A stretch of 64,000 bases of DNA from contig NZ_QAAE01000002.1 of the NCBI RefSeq assembly GCF_003046585.1, positions 124,001 through 188,000 on the forward strand. The letters run 5' to 3'. The notes beneath the pieces were generated by a model. The model had not been told where the DNA came from. It saw only the letters and a list, made by a program, of their open reading frames with translations, and did no database searches. This DNA is from Nitrosomonas aestuarii (GTDB taxonomy: Bacteria; Pseudomonadota; Gammaproteobacteria; Burkholderiales; Nitrosomonadaceae). How positions within the stretch are numbered: the first letter of the stretch is position 1; the number at the start of each line of letters is the position of its first letter. This document shows, one piece after another, positions 38,114-46,507 of the stretch. Both the position numbers and the translations under genes were made by a program.

Positions 38114-38335
38114 TCAATATCCACTGCTGATATCATCGGCCTGATCGTCGATTGCTTCACCTGCTTCTTCCGCACTATCTTCAACTTCGTTGGCAGCGTC
38201 ATCAACGGCATCAAGGCCTTTTTCAACGCTTTTATCAATTGCTTCGCCTGCTTTCTCGGCAGGACCCTGCTCGGCACAGCCTGCGATGAAAAAGAACGCG
38301 GAAATTACAGACAGCAACAAAATATATTTTTTCAT
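38114..38335 (-). CDS. Small acidic lipoprotein (73 residues)
   Basis: A short gene with AAAGGAG seven bases before the ATG. The signal peptide ends in lipobox IAGC, giving a mature Cys at residue 20. The mature part is extremely acidic and built of helical heptad-like units (AGEAIDKSVE, AANEVEDSAEE, AGEAIDDQADD). It is rich in Ala, Glu and Asp with few bulky residues. No family is recognised. Entericidin-like small envelope lipoproteins are comparable in size. Confidence 0.75.
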   Translation of the reverse strand: MKKYILLLSVISAFFFIAGCAEQGPAEKAGEAIDKSVEKGLDAVDDAANEVEDSAEEAGEAIDDQADDISSGY

Positions 38336-38709
38336 TGAAATAACTCCTTTAATTTAAGAAAAACAATCAAATTGAACATACATGAATTTATATTCAACAA
38401 GCTTAGAAATAAGCTGATTTACTCCAGAGGATTGATTGCCGGGATTTAGATACAGCTCCCTAAGTGAATGCTTATACTCTCACATGCGCCCTCTAACGCA
38501 ATTAACTCATGTTAATGTGGCGCAAAAAATATTAATAAATGATGAGTGAAAGCGTTTTTAGAATATCAGATTTTTGCAATTACAACAAAAATTACATTTT
38601 GTTCAAATGCATCGAAAGAAATGTATTCTTTTTTCATTCGGCACCATAAAAACTAAATATCAAATCTGATCACAGCCGGAAGCATGCGAATTCAGTATCA
38701 ATCATTTGC
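38336..38709. other. Intergenic spacer
   Basis: AT-rich, no gene supported. It holds the lipoprotein promoter and runs into short-element copy D. Confidence 0.4.
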
Positions 38710-38843
38710 CAGGCTGTTGAAAAGCGTATTCGAGTCAGGCAAGGCATAAACAGACAAGAAAGTGAAGTTTATACATAATAAATGGGTATTTCAGTCCGTT
38801 TTTAACGCCACAGTGGCAACGCATGTAGTTTTTTATCGACCTG
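38710..38843. repeat. Short inverted-repeat element (MITE-like), copy D
   Basis: 134 bp. The left end is CAGGCTGTTGAAAAGCGT, and the right end on the minus strand is CAGGTCGATAAAAAACTACA. The interior has TTTATACATAATAAATGGGT and GCGTTGCCACTGTGGCGTTA, shared with the other copies. It is the best-preserved copy. Its right end overlaps the last 11 bases of the histidine phosphatase gene. Confidence 0.75.
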
Positions 38844-39375
38844 TTAACAAATAATGTTTAAATTCACAGTTTCGCACATGAATGTCTCTTAATTGATGAT
38901 CTTCGACACCACCTTCAAAGTAGGCCGCGAATACCCGCATGGTTTCTTCATGCGCTACTATCAGCAGCACTTTATCCTGTTGCATTTTTAACCAGTCAAT
39001 AAAACACAAAACGCGTTGTTTGTGATCAAGCAACGACTCACCACCGTTCATGCGCATTCGTAACGGATCAAGGGCAATCGCTGCAAAATAGTCGCATACT
39101 GGCTTGCCGTCAAATCCAGATCGGATATCGGCAAGATCAGCATGCACCGTAATCTGCACGGCATGGTAGCGATTGATGATCTCTGCGGTTTGGCGTGTAC
39201 GCGGCAAAGGTGAGACGATCATGCGATCAAAGACCACATCACGCAGCGCCAGCGCTGCTTCCTCCGCCTGTGCAATACCTTTGTTCGTTAAGTGCACGTC
39301 CCGGTTGGGATCGTCATTACACAAGTTCAGATCATTATAATTTGTACGGCCATGCCGCATGCAATAAATTTCCAT
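38833..39375 (-). CDS. Histidine phosphatase family protein, C-terminus supplied by short element D
   Basis: Phosphoglycerate-mutase-like phosphatase of 180 residues. The catalytic RHG lies at residues 8-10 and the second catalytic His in VAHEETMR near 136. The phospho-substrate Arg is in SPLPRTRQTAE near 60. The final codons (Thr-Gly-Arg-stop) fall inside the terminal repeat of the mobile-element copy at 38710-38843. Insertion therefore probably replaced the original 3' end. All core residues are present, so activity may be kept. Substrate unknown. Confidence 0.85.
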   Translation of the reverse strand: MEIYCMRHGRTNYNDLNLCNDDPNRDVHLTNKGIAQAEEAALALRDVVFDRMIVSPLPRTRQTAEIINRYHAVQITVHADLADIRSGFDGKPVCDYFAAIALDPLRMRMNGGESLLDHKQRVLCFIDWLKMQQDKVLLIVAHEETMRVFAAYFEGGVEDHQLRDIHVRNCEFKHYLLTGR

Positions 39376-39386
39376 AATACAAATTA

Positions 39387-39419
39387 AAAAGGGTATCCAT
39401 AGCCGTGAGATACCCTTTT
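39387..39419 (-). terminator. Rho-independent terminator after mtkB
   Basis: An 11-bp stem, AAAAGGGTATC with GATACCCTTTT, with an 11-base loop. On the minus strand it runs into TTTTTAATTTG. It separates mtkAB from the histidine phosphatase gene. Confidence 0.8.
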
Positions 39420-39446
39420 CAGATTAGATTATATGATCAAGGTGCT

Positions 39447-40334
39447 CTACATCTTAGCTATTACCTCAGCCACCGTTTGTCCCATGAGTGAAGGAGTAGG
39501 ACAAATAGTAACGCCCAGTTCCTTGAGTGTCGCTACCTTTTCCGCAGCGCTTTCGCCCGCTGACGAAATAATTGCGCCGGCATGTCCCATGCGGCGTCCT
39601 TCCGGTGCTGTAAGTCCAGCGATATAAGCAACCAGTGGTTTAGTCATATTTTCCTTGAAGAAAATACCTGCGTCTACTTCCATTGGCCCACCGATTTCAC
39701 CAATCATCAGGGCAACTTTTGTTTCTGGATCCTCTTCCAGCTTTACCAGTACGTCAAGATGCGAACTGCCTATAATCGGGTCACCGCCAATGCCGACAGA
39801 GGTTGAGATACCGATGCCAAGCAAGCGCATTTGATCGGCAGCTTCGTAACCGAGCGTCCCTGAACGACCGACGACACCGACATTACCGCGTGTGTAGATA
39901 TGGCCCGGCATAATGCCGAGCATGGAACGACCCGGACTGATGGTACCTGCGCAGTTAGGGCCGGTCAACATCATGCGTTCTTCCCGCGGGAAACGACGCA
40001 GAAAGTTTTTGACGGTCATCATATCTTGCGTGGGAATGCCGTCGGTAATGGAAACACAATATTTTATTCCCGCATCCGCAGCCTCCATGATGGAATCAGC
40101 CGCGAAGGCGGGTGGCACAAATACAATGCTGGCTTCAGCACCCACTTGTTGCACCGCTTCCCTGACGGTGTTAAATACAGGCAAGCCCAAATGTGTCTGA
40201 CCGCCTTTGCCGGGGGTTACGCCCCCAACAACATTAGAGCCATAATCAATCATTTCCTGTGCATGAAAAGTACCAATTTTTCCGGTAAATCCTTGAACAA
40301 TAATGCGTGTTTTTTCGTCAATGAGTATTGTCAC
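39447..40334 (-). CDS. mtkB: Malate-CoA ligase (malate thiokinase) alpha subunit
   Basis: With MtkA, activates malate to malyl-CoA using ATP and CoA. CoA-binding Rossmann domain: VQGFTGKIGTFHA near residue 12-24. The phosphohistidine is in GRRMGHAGAIIS near 249, with NCAGTISPG near 124. 295 residues, like SucD. The subunit alone could be succinyl-CoA synthetase alpha. The malate assignment rests on the neighbouring MtkA signature and malyl-CoA lyase. The stop of mtkA lies 10 bases before this start. Confidence 0.9.
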   Translation of the reverse strand: MTILIDEKTRIIVQGFTGKIGTFHAQEMIDYGSNVVGGVTPGKGGQTHLGLPVFNTVREAVQQVGAEASIVFVPPAFAADSIMEAADAGIKYCVSITDGIPTQDMMTVKNFLRRFPREERMMLTGPNCAGTISPGRSMLGIMPGHIYTRGNVGVVGRSGTLGYEAADQMRLLGIGISTSVGIGGDPIIGSSHLDVLVKLEEDPETKVALMIGEIGGPMEVDAGIFFKENMTKPLVAYIAGLTAPEGRRMGHAGAIISSAGESAAEKVATLKELGVTICPTPSLMGQTVAEVIAKM

Positions 40335-40344
40335 TTTGTGCTCC

Positions 40345-41526
40345 CTAACCTTCTTGTGCAGCTACCTGATTACGCGCTGCCACTACTTTTTCTGCGGCTT
40401 CTGCAAGAGTATCTGCTGTTATTATTTTCATTCCGCTGTCTGCGATGATCTTGCGGCCTTCCTCAACGTTGGTCCCGGATAATCGCACCACCAATGGCAC
40501 CTGCATACCAATATTTTTAACCGCTTGCACCACACCTTCGGCTATCCAGTCACAGCGGTTGATACCGGCAAAGATATTGACCAGCATGGCTTTTACGTTT
40601 TTGTCCGCCAGAACCAATCGAAATGCTTTTTCTGTTCTTTCTGCAGAAGCGCCACCACCAACATCAAGAAAGTTGGCTGGCTCCCCGCCTGCAAGTTTGA
40701 TCATATCCATTGTCGCCATTGCGAGTCCTGCGCCATTGATCATGCAACCGATATCGCCGTCAAGACCGACATAGCTTAAACCCACCTCGGCAGCAGCCAC
40801 TTCGCGCGAATCGACTTGTGAGTTATCACGTAACTCTGCTATTCTGTGACGGCGATACAGTGCATTTTCATCGAATGCCATTTTAGCGTCGAGTGCGATG
40901 ATTTCATTGTTGGCAGAAACCACCAGCGGATTAATTTCCAGGATATTAGCATCCAAATCGCGCAATGCGCGATAACAGCCTTTGATGGTTTTTACCGCAT
41001 GGTTTAATAGCGAGGAATCCAGACCCAGGGCGAAAGCCATTTTACGTGCCTGGAAATCCTGCAAACCAACAGCCGGTTCAATATAAATTTTGATAATAGC
41101 TTCCGGATGCGTTTTCGCCAAAGTTTCGATTTCCATACCCCCTTGAGCTGAGCCAACCATAATGACACGCTCGGTACTGCGATCAATCAAAAATGACAAA
41201 TAGATTTCTTTAACAATTTTTGTTCCGGCTTCAATATATACACGCGAACAAAGTTTGCCTGTGGGCCCGCTTTGATGCGTCACCAATGTTTTTCCGAGTA
41301 GCTCTTCCGCGGCCACTTCCACTTCATTGTGTGTCTTACAGACTTTGATACCGCCTGCTTTACCACGTGCACCTGAATGAATTTGCGCTTTGACAACCCA
41401 TACGTCGCCTTCGATCTCTCTTGCGCGCTGAACAGCTTCTTCAACACTGTAGGCTAAACCGCCTTCAGCTATTTTGACACCGTAATCCGCGAGAATTTCT
41501 TTTGCTTGATATTCATGAATGTTCAA
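40345..41526 (-). CDS. mtkA: Malate-CoA ligase (malate thiokinase) beta subunit
   Basis: ATP-grasp beta subunit of 393 residues. The N-terminus [12 protein letters not shown] and [14 protein letters not shown] near residue 46 form the ATP-grasp domain. The C-terminal CoA-ligase domain has [15 protein letters not shown] near 320 and VRLSGTNVE near 346. These two stretches match malate thiokinase of methylotrophs. E. coli SucC has NIFGGIVRCD and VRLEGNNAE instead. It cooperates with the downstream mtkB and the upstream mcl gene to split malate to acetyl-CoA and glyoxylate. Confidence 0.9.
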   Translation of the reverse strand: MNIHEYQAKEILADYGVKIAEGGLAYSVEEAVQRAREIEGDVWVVKAQIHSGARGKAGGIKVCKTHNEVEVAAEELLGKTLVTHQSGPTGKLCSRVYIEAGTKIVKEIYLSFLIDRSTERVIMVGSAQGGMEIETLAKTHPEAIIKIYIEPAVGLQDFQARKMAFALGLDSSLLNHAVKTIKGCYRALRDLDANILEINPLVVSANNEIIALDAKMAFDENALYRRHRIAELRDNSQVDSREVAAAEVGLSYVGLDGDIGCMINGAGLAMATMDMIKLAGGEPANFLDVGGGASAERTEKAFRLVLADKNVKAMLVNIFAGINRCDWIAEGVVQAVKNIGMQVPLVVRLSGTNVEEGRKIIADSGMKIITADTLAEAAEKVVAARNQVAAQEG

Positions 41527-41637
41527 TTCGATTTCCTCATCAATCGCATTTGCTTAGCATGGTTTACGAGATTGAAACCATGTGCTTTCAATTAATCAAT
41601 GTTGCTTATTCAGACTTGTTTTATGTGACGATATAAT

Positions 41638-41664
41638 GAAAGGGCCGCTTTGCGCGGCCTTTTC
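41638..41664 (-). terminator. Rho-independent terminator after mcl
   Basis: An 11-bp stem (one G-T pair) around GGCCGC/GCGGCC with a five-base loop, directly after the mcl stop on the minus strand. It suggests mcl can be transcribed apart from mtkAB, with partial readthrough possible. Confidence 0.75.
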
Positions 41665-41673
41665 AAAGTAACT

Positions 41674-42621
41674 TTATTTTCTTGCTGCAATAGCATCCGC
41701 AATTCTTACCACGTTATTGGCCATTCTTTCCGATGCAGCATCAATCAAGCGGCCATCCAGCGCGGCCGCTCCTTTACCTTGTGCTGCTGCTTCTTTTAAG
41801 GCGACCAGTATTCGCTTGGCTTTATCGACTTCAGCTTCCGGTGGGGTAAAAACTTCATTCGCCAGTGTGATCTGTGTCGGGTGAATAGCCCACTTTCCTT
41901 CACAACCCAAAGCTGCAGCGCGTCGTGCGGCAAGTTTGTAGCCATCCGGATCCTTGATATCGCCATAAGGCCCGTCGATAGGTCGCAACCCATATGCACG
42001 ACAAGCGACAGTCATGCGACTGATTGCGAAGTGCCATTGATCACCGGGATAATCTGGATTAAGACCACCAATATTTGTGGTTCGAGCGCGGTTACTGGCA
42101 GCATAATCCGCCACACCAAAATGTAATGCTTCCAAACGCCCACGGGAACCGTTACGTGCGATATCTTCAACATTGGCCATGCCGAGAGCAGTTTCAATCA
42201 ACGCTTCAAGACCTATCCGTTTTTTCAATCCCTGCTGCATCTCCAACTGATTGACCATTGCTTCGACCATGTAGATATCCGAATAAACACCGGCTTTAGG
42301 AATCAACAGCGTATCAATCTTGTCTCCGGCCTGTTCAACAAGATCAACCACATCACGAACCATATACTGCGTATCGAGCCCATTGATACGTACAGATACC
42401 GTAATACCTTGTGCTTTCCAATCCAGATCATTGATCGCCTGAATGACATTTTTTCGTGCTTGCAGCTTATCGTCCGGAGCCACGGCATCTTCCAGATCAA
42501 GAAAAACAAAATCCACACCGCTTTTTAAAGCTTTCTCAAACATTTCCGGGCTCGAACCAGGAACGGCCAACTCACAGCGTTGTACCCGTTGAATTTTTGT
42601 TTCATATAGCGTGTGACTCAT
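41674..42621 (-). CDS. mcl: Malyl-CoA lyase (HpcH/HpaI-citrate lyase beta family)
   Basis: Cleaves malyl-CoA to acetyl-CoA and glyoxylate, the last step after malate thiokinase. 315 residues, a TIM barrel. Matching signatures: RCELAVPGSSPEMFEKA near residue 15, DFVFLDLEDAVAPDDK near 36, IETALGMANVEDIA near 141 and RAYGLRPIDGPYGD near 208. The catalytic Glu and Asp of the superfamily are in the ETALGMAN and LDLEDAV segments. These are shared with malyl-CoA lyase of serine-cycle methylotrophs, rather than citrate lyase CitE. Confidence 0.92.
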   Translation of the reverse strand: MSHTLYETKIQRVQRCELAVPGSSPEMFEKALKSGVDFVFLDLEDAVAPDDKLQARKNVIQAINDLDWKAQGITVSVRINGLDTQYMVRDVVDLVEQAGDKIDTLLIPKAGVYSDIYMVEAMVNQLEMQQGLKKRIGLEALIETALGMANVEDIARNGSRGRLEALHFGVADYAASNRARTTNIGGLNPDYPGDQWHFAISRMTVACRAYGLRPIDGPYGDIKDPDGYKLAARRAAALGCEGKWAIHPTQITLANEVFTPPEAEVDKAKRILVALKEAAAQGKGAAALDGRLIDAASERMANNVVRIADAIAARK

Positions 42622-42894
42622 GTTCTCTCCCTGAAAATTTTAAAGAAATATACCCATCCGCAGAATAGCGCATGAAACGACGCTCAATTACCGCTGTGAA
42701 CGCTGTCAAAATACGGAATTTACCAATGGCCATCCCAATACTTGAACCCAATGTTTGAGTTTATTGGTTTTTATATACTGTGTCCCTTACGGGGACGAAT
42801 CAAAAAATCCGGTATTATATCACCGTTGCCTATGTGGTTCTAATAATACGGGTTTTATAGATTTATATGTTGGCAGGCATCTTGAAATATCGCG
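42622..42894. other. Intergenic spacer upstream of mcl
   Basis: Holds the mcl promoter. A weak GTCCC/GGGAC hairpin is near 42782-42796. No gene. Confidence 0.4.
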
Positions 42895-43872
42895 CTAAAC
42901 ACCCTCTAGTCGGGCACAAGCATCTGCTGCTATGGAAAGTTTGTTATATTTTGCCAACCAGGAAAACGGAATGGTTGCATTTTCGTTATTCTGCCGCTCT
43001 GCGTGTGCGGCCACAATTGCACCCAGGATGATAGCGCGCCCGCAACTATCGCCTCCCGCACTGATGTTGGCTTCAATCGCTTGCTGATAACTTGTTGCGT
43101 GACGCGCGATGTGTGCAATCACCGGCACTCCTTCTAGTACATGACATGCAGAACCAAAGCATTCCACTGCCTGAACGCTGTTTAATACATCAGTACTCAA
43201 TGCATCTTTCACTAATGGTTCCAGCTTTTTGCCGGCAAGCGGCAAAGCCTGTGTCAAGGCGTCATTAACCCGAGTACCGTCGAGTACAGCCGACAAAACA
43301 GATGCCGCGTATTTTGCAGCCGCAACAGCATCATCGTTATCATTGGTCAATCGAACGACATGTTCGATTTTTTCCAACAACGTATTCTGGGATCCGCTGT
43401 GTGCCGCAACTATCACGGGAACAGTTGCCAAAGCAGCAAACTGGTCATCATTTGCACCGGATTTTTCTGGAAAATCCTCGGGCGCCAATGGCATCAGTTT
43501 AAGCAGTGTCTGCCGTGTCGGTGAGTCGATATAGCCGGAATAAGCACCACCCGGACCAAAAAAGTTCCGGAATTCTGCTTGATATTCAACACGGTTAAAT
43601 TGACCGTGCATGGCTAAATGGTTCAATATGAGCAAGCAGGCCTCACCATATCCGGAAGCATCACCGGCAGCTTTATTACCGTGTGCAAAAAAACCCTTCG
43701 TATTGACATAGTTTTTGGCGTCGGGTTGTAAAAAAACCAATCCCTTTATTTTTTCGAGTTGAGCAATACGAGCGGGGTCATAAAGCCAGTGCAATCCGAG
43801 TGCTGCTGAATCCGCCACCAGAGCACCCATAACAGCGGCGATTCGGGGCGTTAACCTTATTTGAAAGTCCAT
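42895..43872 (-). CDS. ADP-ribosylglycohydrolase family protein, J1-crystallin-like
   Basis: 325 residues of the DraG/ADP-ribosylglycohydrolase fold. The N-terminal GALVADSAALGLHWLYD segment (residue 16-32) replaces the usual GDALG metal-site start. The C-terminal metal motif GGDTD is here GGDSCGRA (near residue 278). The second Asp is lost, as in J1-crystallin relatives. Catalysis on ADP-ribose is therefore uncertain. Its role beside malyl-CoA lyase is unknown. Confidence 0.82.
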   Translation of the reverse strand: MDFQIRLTPRIAAVMGALVADSAALGLHWLYDPARIAQLEKIKGLVFLQPDAKNYVNTKGFFAHGNKAAGDASGYGEACLLILNHLAMHGQFNRVEYQAEFRNFFGPGGAYSGYIDSPTRQTLLKLMPLAPEDFPEKSGANDDQFAALATVPVIVAAHSGSQNTLLEKIEHVVRLTNDNDDAVAAAKYAASVLSAVLDGTRVNDALTQALPLAGKKLEPLVKDALSTDVLNSVQAVECFGSACHVLEGVPVIAHIARHATSYQQAIEANISAGGDSCGRAIILGAIVAAHAERQNNENATIPFSWLAKYNKLSIAADACARLEGV

Positions 43873-43941
43873 GGTAAAGCGTTTTTATTGGTTCTGAGTT
43901 ATGGTTTAAATGAAATTAAGATTTGTTGAACTAATAATTTG

Positions 43942-44124
43942 CTAACTAATTTCTACCTCATCAGGTATTCTGCGCGCCTCATCCTCAAGCATAATCGGGA
44001 TGCCGTCCTTAATTGCAAATGCCAGGCGGTCGGGTTTACAAATCAATTCATTATCCTGCTTTTTGTAAAGCAAAGGTCCTTTACACAGTGGACATACCAG
44101 GATATCGAGTAATTTTGTATCCAT
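43942..44124 (-). CDS. Trm112 family protein (UPF0434, YcaR-like)
   Basis: 60 residues. Two cysteines in CPLC near residue 11 and [19 protein letters not shown] near 28 give the zinc-ribbon-like Trm112 domain. In eukaryotes and archaea Trm112 proteins activate methyltransferases. Bacterial members often sit between lpxK and kdsB. Here it is isolated, downstream of parB by 36 bases on the same strand. Confidence 0.9.
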   Translation of the reverse strand: MDTKLLDILVCPLCKGPLLYKKQDNELICKPDRLAFAIKDGIPIMLEDEARRIPDEVEIS

Positions 44125-44159
44125 TATTTTCCTTTTGTCTCATTATCTTCTTAACTATT

Positions 44160-44999
44160 TTATAGTTTTCGCAGTATATCATCCAGCTGATCCAGATCAG
44201 CGTAGTGAATGATGATATTACCTTGTCCGTTCTTACGGGATTTGATAGTTACTTGTGCGCCGAGTCTTGCCGAAACATCTTCTTGCAGCGTTAATATATC
44301 CCGGTCGGCATTCTGAGATTTCTTTGCAGCCGGTTTATTGAACTGCTGTATTATTTTTTCAGTTTCCCGTACTGATAATTTCTTCAGTACAATCATGTTG
44401 CCCACTTGAATTTGCTGAGATGGCGTCAGTGCCAGCAGTGCACGACCATGCCCCATGTCTATTTTACCCAGCATGATGAGCTCCTGAACCGGTTCTGACA
44501 AATTGAGCAGGCGCAGCAAATTGGTTACCGCGCTGCGCGAACTTCCCAGTACGTCTGATGCTGATTGATGGGTCATGCCGAATTCATCAATAAGCCGTTG
44601 AATACCCATTGCTTCTTCGAGTGGATTCAAATTCTCACGCTGTATATTCTCGATCAGAGAAATCGCCAGTGCCGCGTCATCAGCCACTTCACGAATAATG
44701 GCAGGCACTTCGGTAAGCCCCGCTAACTGTGCGGCACGCCAGCGCCTTTCACCAGCAATGATTTCATAAGTATCCACGCCGACGAAGCGCACCAGTATCG
44801 GCTGCATGATACCCTGTGTCCTGATGGACTCAGCTAGTTTCGCCAGCGCCGTCTGGTCCATGTTAGTGCGCGGCTGGTATTTCCCCGGCTGGAGTAATGA
44901 GATATCAATATCCTGCAACCTGTCAGCAGTAGCATCACTGTCTTTGTTACCGGAAAGTAATGCATCCAGACCTCTCCCCAGGCCTTTTAGTTTTGCCAT
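44160..44999 (-). CDS. parB: Chromosome-partitioning protein ParB
   Basis: CTPase that loads at parS and spreads along DNA to form the partition complex. The N-terminus GLGRGLDALL (residue 5-14) stimulates ParA. The CTP-binding motif GERRWRAAQLAG near residue 80 is present. The helix-turn-helix region covers about 130-190 (TNLLRLLNL, GHGRALLAL near 155-190). A C-terminal dimerisation domain follows. 279 residues, the normal length. Together with ParA and the perfect parS site at 48463-48478 it forms a complete chromosomal system. Confidence 0.95.
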   Translation of the reverse strand: MAKLKGLGRGLDALLSGNKDSDATADRLQDIDISLLQPGKYQPRTNMDQTALAKLAESIRTQGIMQPILVRFVGVDTYEIIAGERRWRAAQLAGLTEVPAIIREVADDAALAISLIENIQRENLNPLEEAMGIQRLIDEFGMTHQSASDVLGSSRSAVTNLLRLLNLSEPVQELIMLGKIDMGHGRALLALTPSQQIQVGNMIVLKKLSVRETEKIIQQFNKPAAKKSQNADRDILTLQEDVSARLGAQVTIKSRKNGQGNIIIHYADLDQLDDILRKL

Positions 45000-45065
45000 T
45001 GCGTATTCCTTACATAATCAGTCCCAGGCTTAATTGCTACGCCAATTACAATCCGGGGAATCCTG

Positions 45066-45824
45066 TCAGACATTGAGCACTTCCTTTGCAAGTTCAAGAT
45101 AAGCCTGAGCACCTTTTGATTGTCTATCATGATAAAGAACAGGGATACCAAAACCGGGAGCCTCCGCCAGCCGTACGTTTCTTGGAATAACCGTTCGGTA
45201 CACTTTGTTGCCGAAATGTTGCTGCAACTGGTCGGACACCTGCTGCGCAAGAATATTACGCGGATCGAACATGGTGCGGAGCAATCCTTCTATGCGCAGC
45301 TTAGGGTTAAAATTTGTGCGGACTTTTTTGATCGTATTGACCAGATCGCTGAGGCCTTCGAGCGCGTAATACTCGCACTGCATCGGTATCATGACAGCGT
45401 CTGCGGCGCACAAGCCATTGAGTGTCAGAAGATTAAGTGCCGGCGGGCAATCGATGATAATGTAGTGATACTCACCTTCAATCGAGGATAATGCCGATTT
45501 TAAACGCTTTTCTCTTTGAGGCAACGTTACCATTTCAACCTCAGCACCCGCCAGATCCCGATTGGCCGGAATCAGATCATATTTAGCCTGCACACTCCTG
45601 ACGCGAGCATCTTCTATTGGCAGTTCACCTAAAAGAACCTGATAAACAGTCTGCTGTAGCGTTTGTTTATTAATTCCGCTTCCCATGGTCGCATTCGCCT
45701 GCGGATCAAGGTCTATCAATAAAACCTTATTACCCGTTGTAGCAAGGCTTGCGGCCAGATTAACACTGGTTGTTGTTTTACCCACGCCGCCTTTTTGATT
45801 AGCAATTGCCAGAATCTTTGTCAA
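45066..45824 (-). CDS. parA: Chromosome-partitioning ATPase ParA (Soj)
   Basis: 252-residue P-loop ATPase that powers origin segregation. The deviant Walker A motif KGGVGKTTT starts near residue 11, DLDPQANATMG is near 39, and IIDCPPALNLLT is near 120 (Walker B). There is no N-terminal helix-turn-helix, so it is the short chromosomal type. Its start lies five bases after the rsmG stop, and parB follows by 66 bases, an operon order shared by most proteobacteria. Confidence 0.96.
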   Translation of the reverse strand: MTKILAIANQKGGVGKTTTSVNLAASLATTGNKVLLIDLDPQANATMGSGINKQTLQQTVYQVLLGELPIEDARVRSVQAKYDLIPANRDLAGAEVEMVTLPQREKRLKSALSSIEGEYHYIIIDCPPALNLLTLNGLCAADAVMIPMQCEYYALEGLSDLVNTIKKVRTNFNPKLRIEGLLRTMFDPRNILAQQVSDQLQQHFGNKVYRTVIPRNVRLAEAPGFGIPVLYHDRQSKGAQAYLELAKEVLNV

Positions 45825-45829
45825 GCCGT

Positions 45830-46507
45830 TTACTCCCGGTTATTGTGATGCGGCGCTACCGATTGCTGCAATTGTCCGATAATAACCAGTTCCCGTTTTG
45901 CCGAAAGTCCCGGAACAATTAATGGTATTTTACTTTCAACATAAAAAGGTGCCACGACTTCTGCAAGCTCTTGGTCGGTGCATTTTCCCTTCATTGCGAA
46001 CCATCGACACTGGTCATTATCCGGCGTCACCCAATGCCGCGTGGTTTCTATAAACACACCAAGACTCGTATATGCTCTTGAAATAATCGAGTTTACTCTC
46101 TCATTAATAATCGAGTTTTCAATTCGTTGCGCCATAACTGTAATATTAGCTAGACCAAGTTGAATTTTAGCCTGCTGTAAAAAAGCAGTTTTTTTCTGAT
46201 TGCTATCTATCAATATAACCTGCCATTCAGGCCGGGCGATCGCAATCGGTATTCCCGGCAGTCCCGCACCAGTACCGGCATCTACGATTTGCGGCCCTTG
46301 AAGATGCGCAACAGATGACAGGCTGTCCATGATATGTTGAATCAACATCGCTTCAATTGTTTTGACAGCTGTTAGATTATAGCGCTTGTTCCATTTTTCG
46401 ATCAGCAATAAATATTGAATTATCTGTTCCTGTGCCTGCAAGTCCTGCAAAATCTCAGGACAATCCAGCTCAGACAAATGTCGTGCCAGCTGACCAGCCA
46501 GACTCAT
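45830..46507 (-). CDS. rsmG: 16S rRNA (guanine(527)-N7)-methyltransferase RsmG (GidB)
   Basis: Methylates G527 of 16S rRNA using SAM. 225 residues. The SAM motif [19 protein letters not shown] near residue 76-95 and [13 protein letters not shown] near 100 define the family. ITVMAQRIE near 122 and the catalytic ISRAYTSL near 140 are also present. Its start overlaps the mnmG stop by four bases, so the two are coupled. Confidence 0.95.
   Translation of the reverse strand: MSLAGQLARHLSELDCPEILQDLQAQEQIIQYLLLIEKWNKRYNLTAVKTIEAMLIQHIMDSLSSVAHLQGPQIVDAGTGAGLPGIPIAIARPEWQVILIDSNQKKTAFLQQAKIQLGLANITVMAQRIENSIINERVNSIISRAYTSLGVFIETTRHWVTPDNDQCRWFAMKGKCTDQELAEVVAPFYVESKIPLIVPGLSAKRELVIIGQLQQSVAPHHNNRE

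Noticed and set aside
39447..41526. Annotation of the two-subunit ligase as ordinary succinyl-CoA synthetase (sucCD)
   Set aside because: The beta subunit has the malate-thiokinase-type segments and the genes adjoin malyl-CoA lyase, so mtkA/mtkB is preferred.
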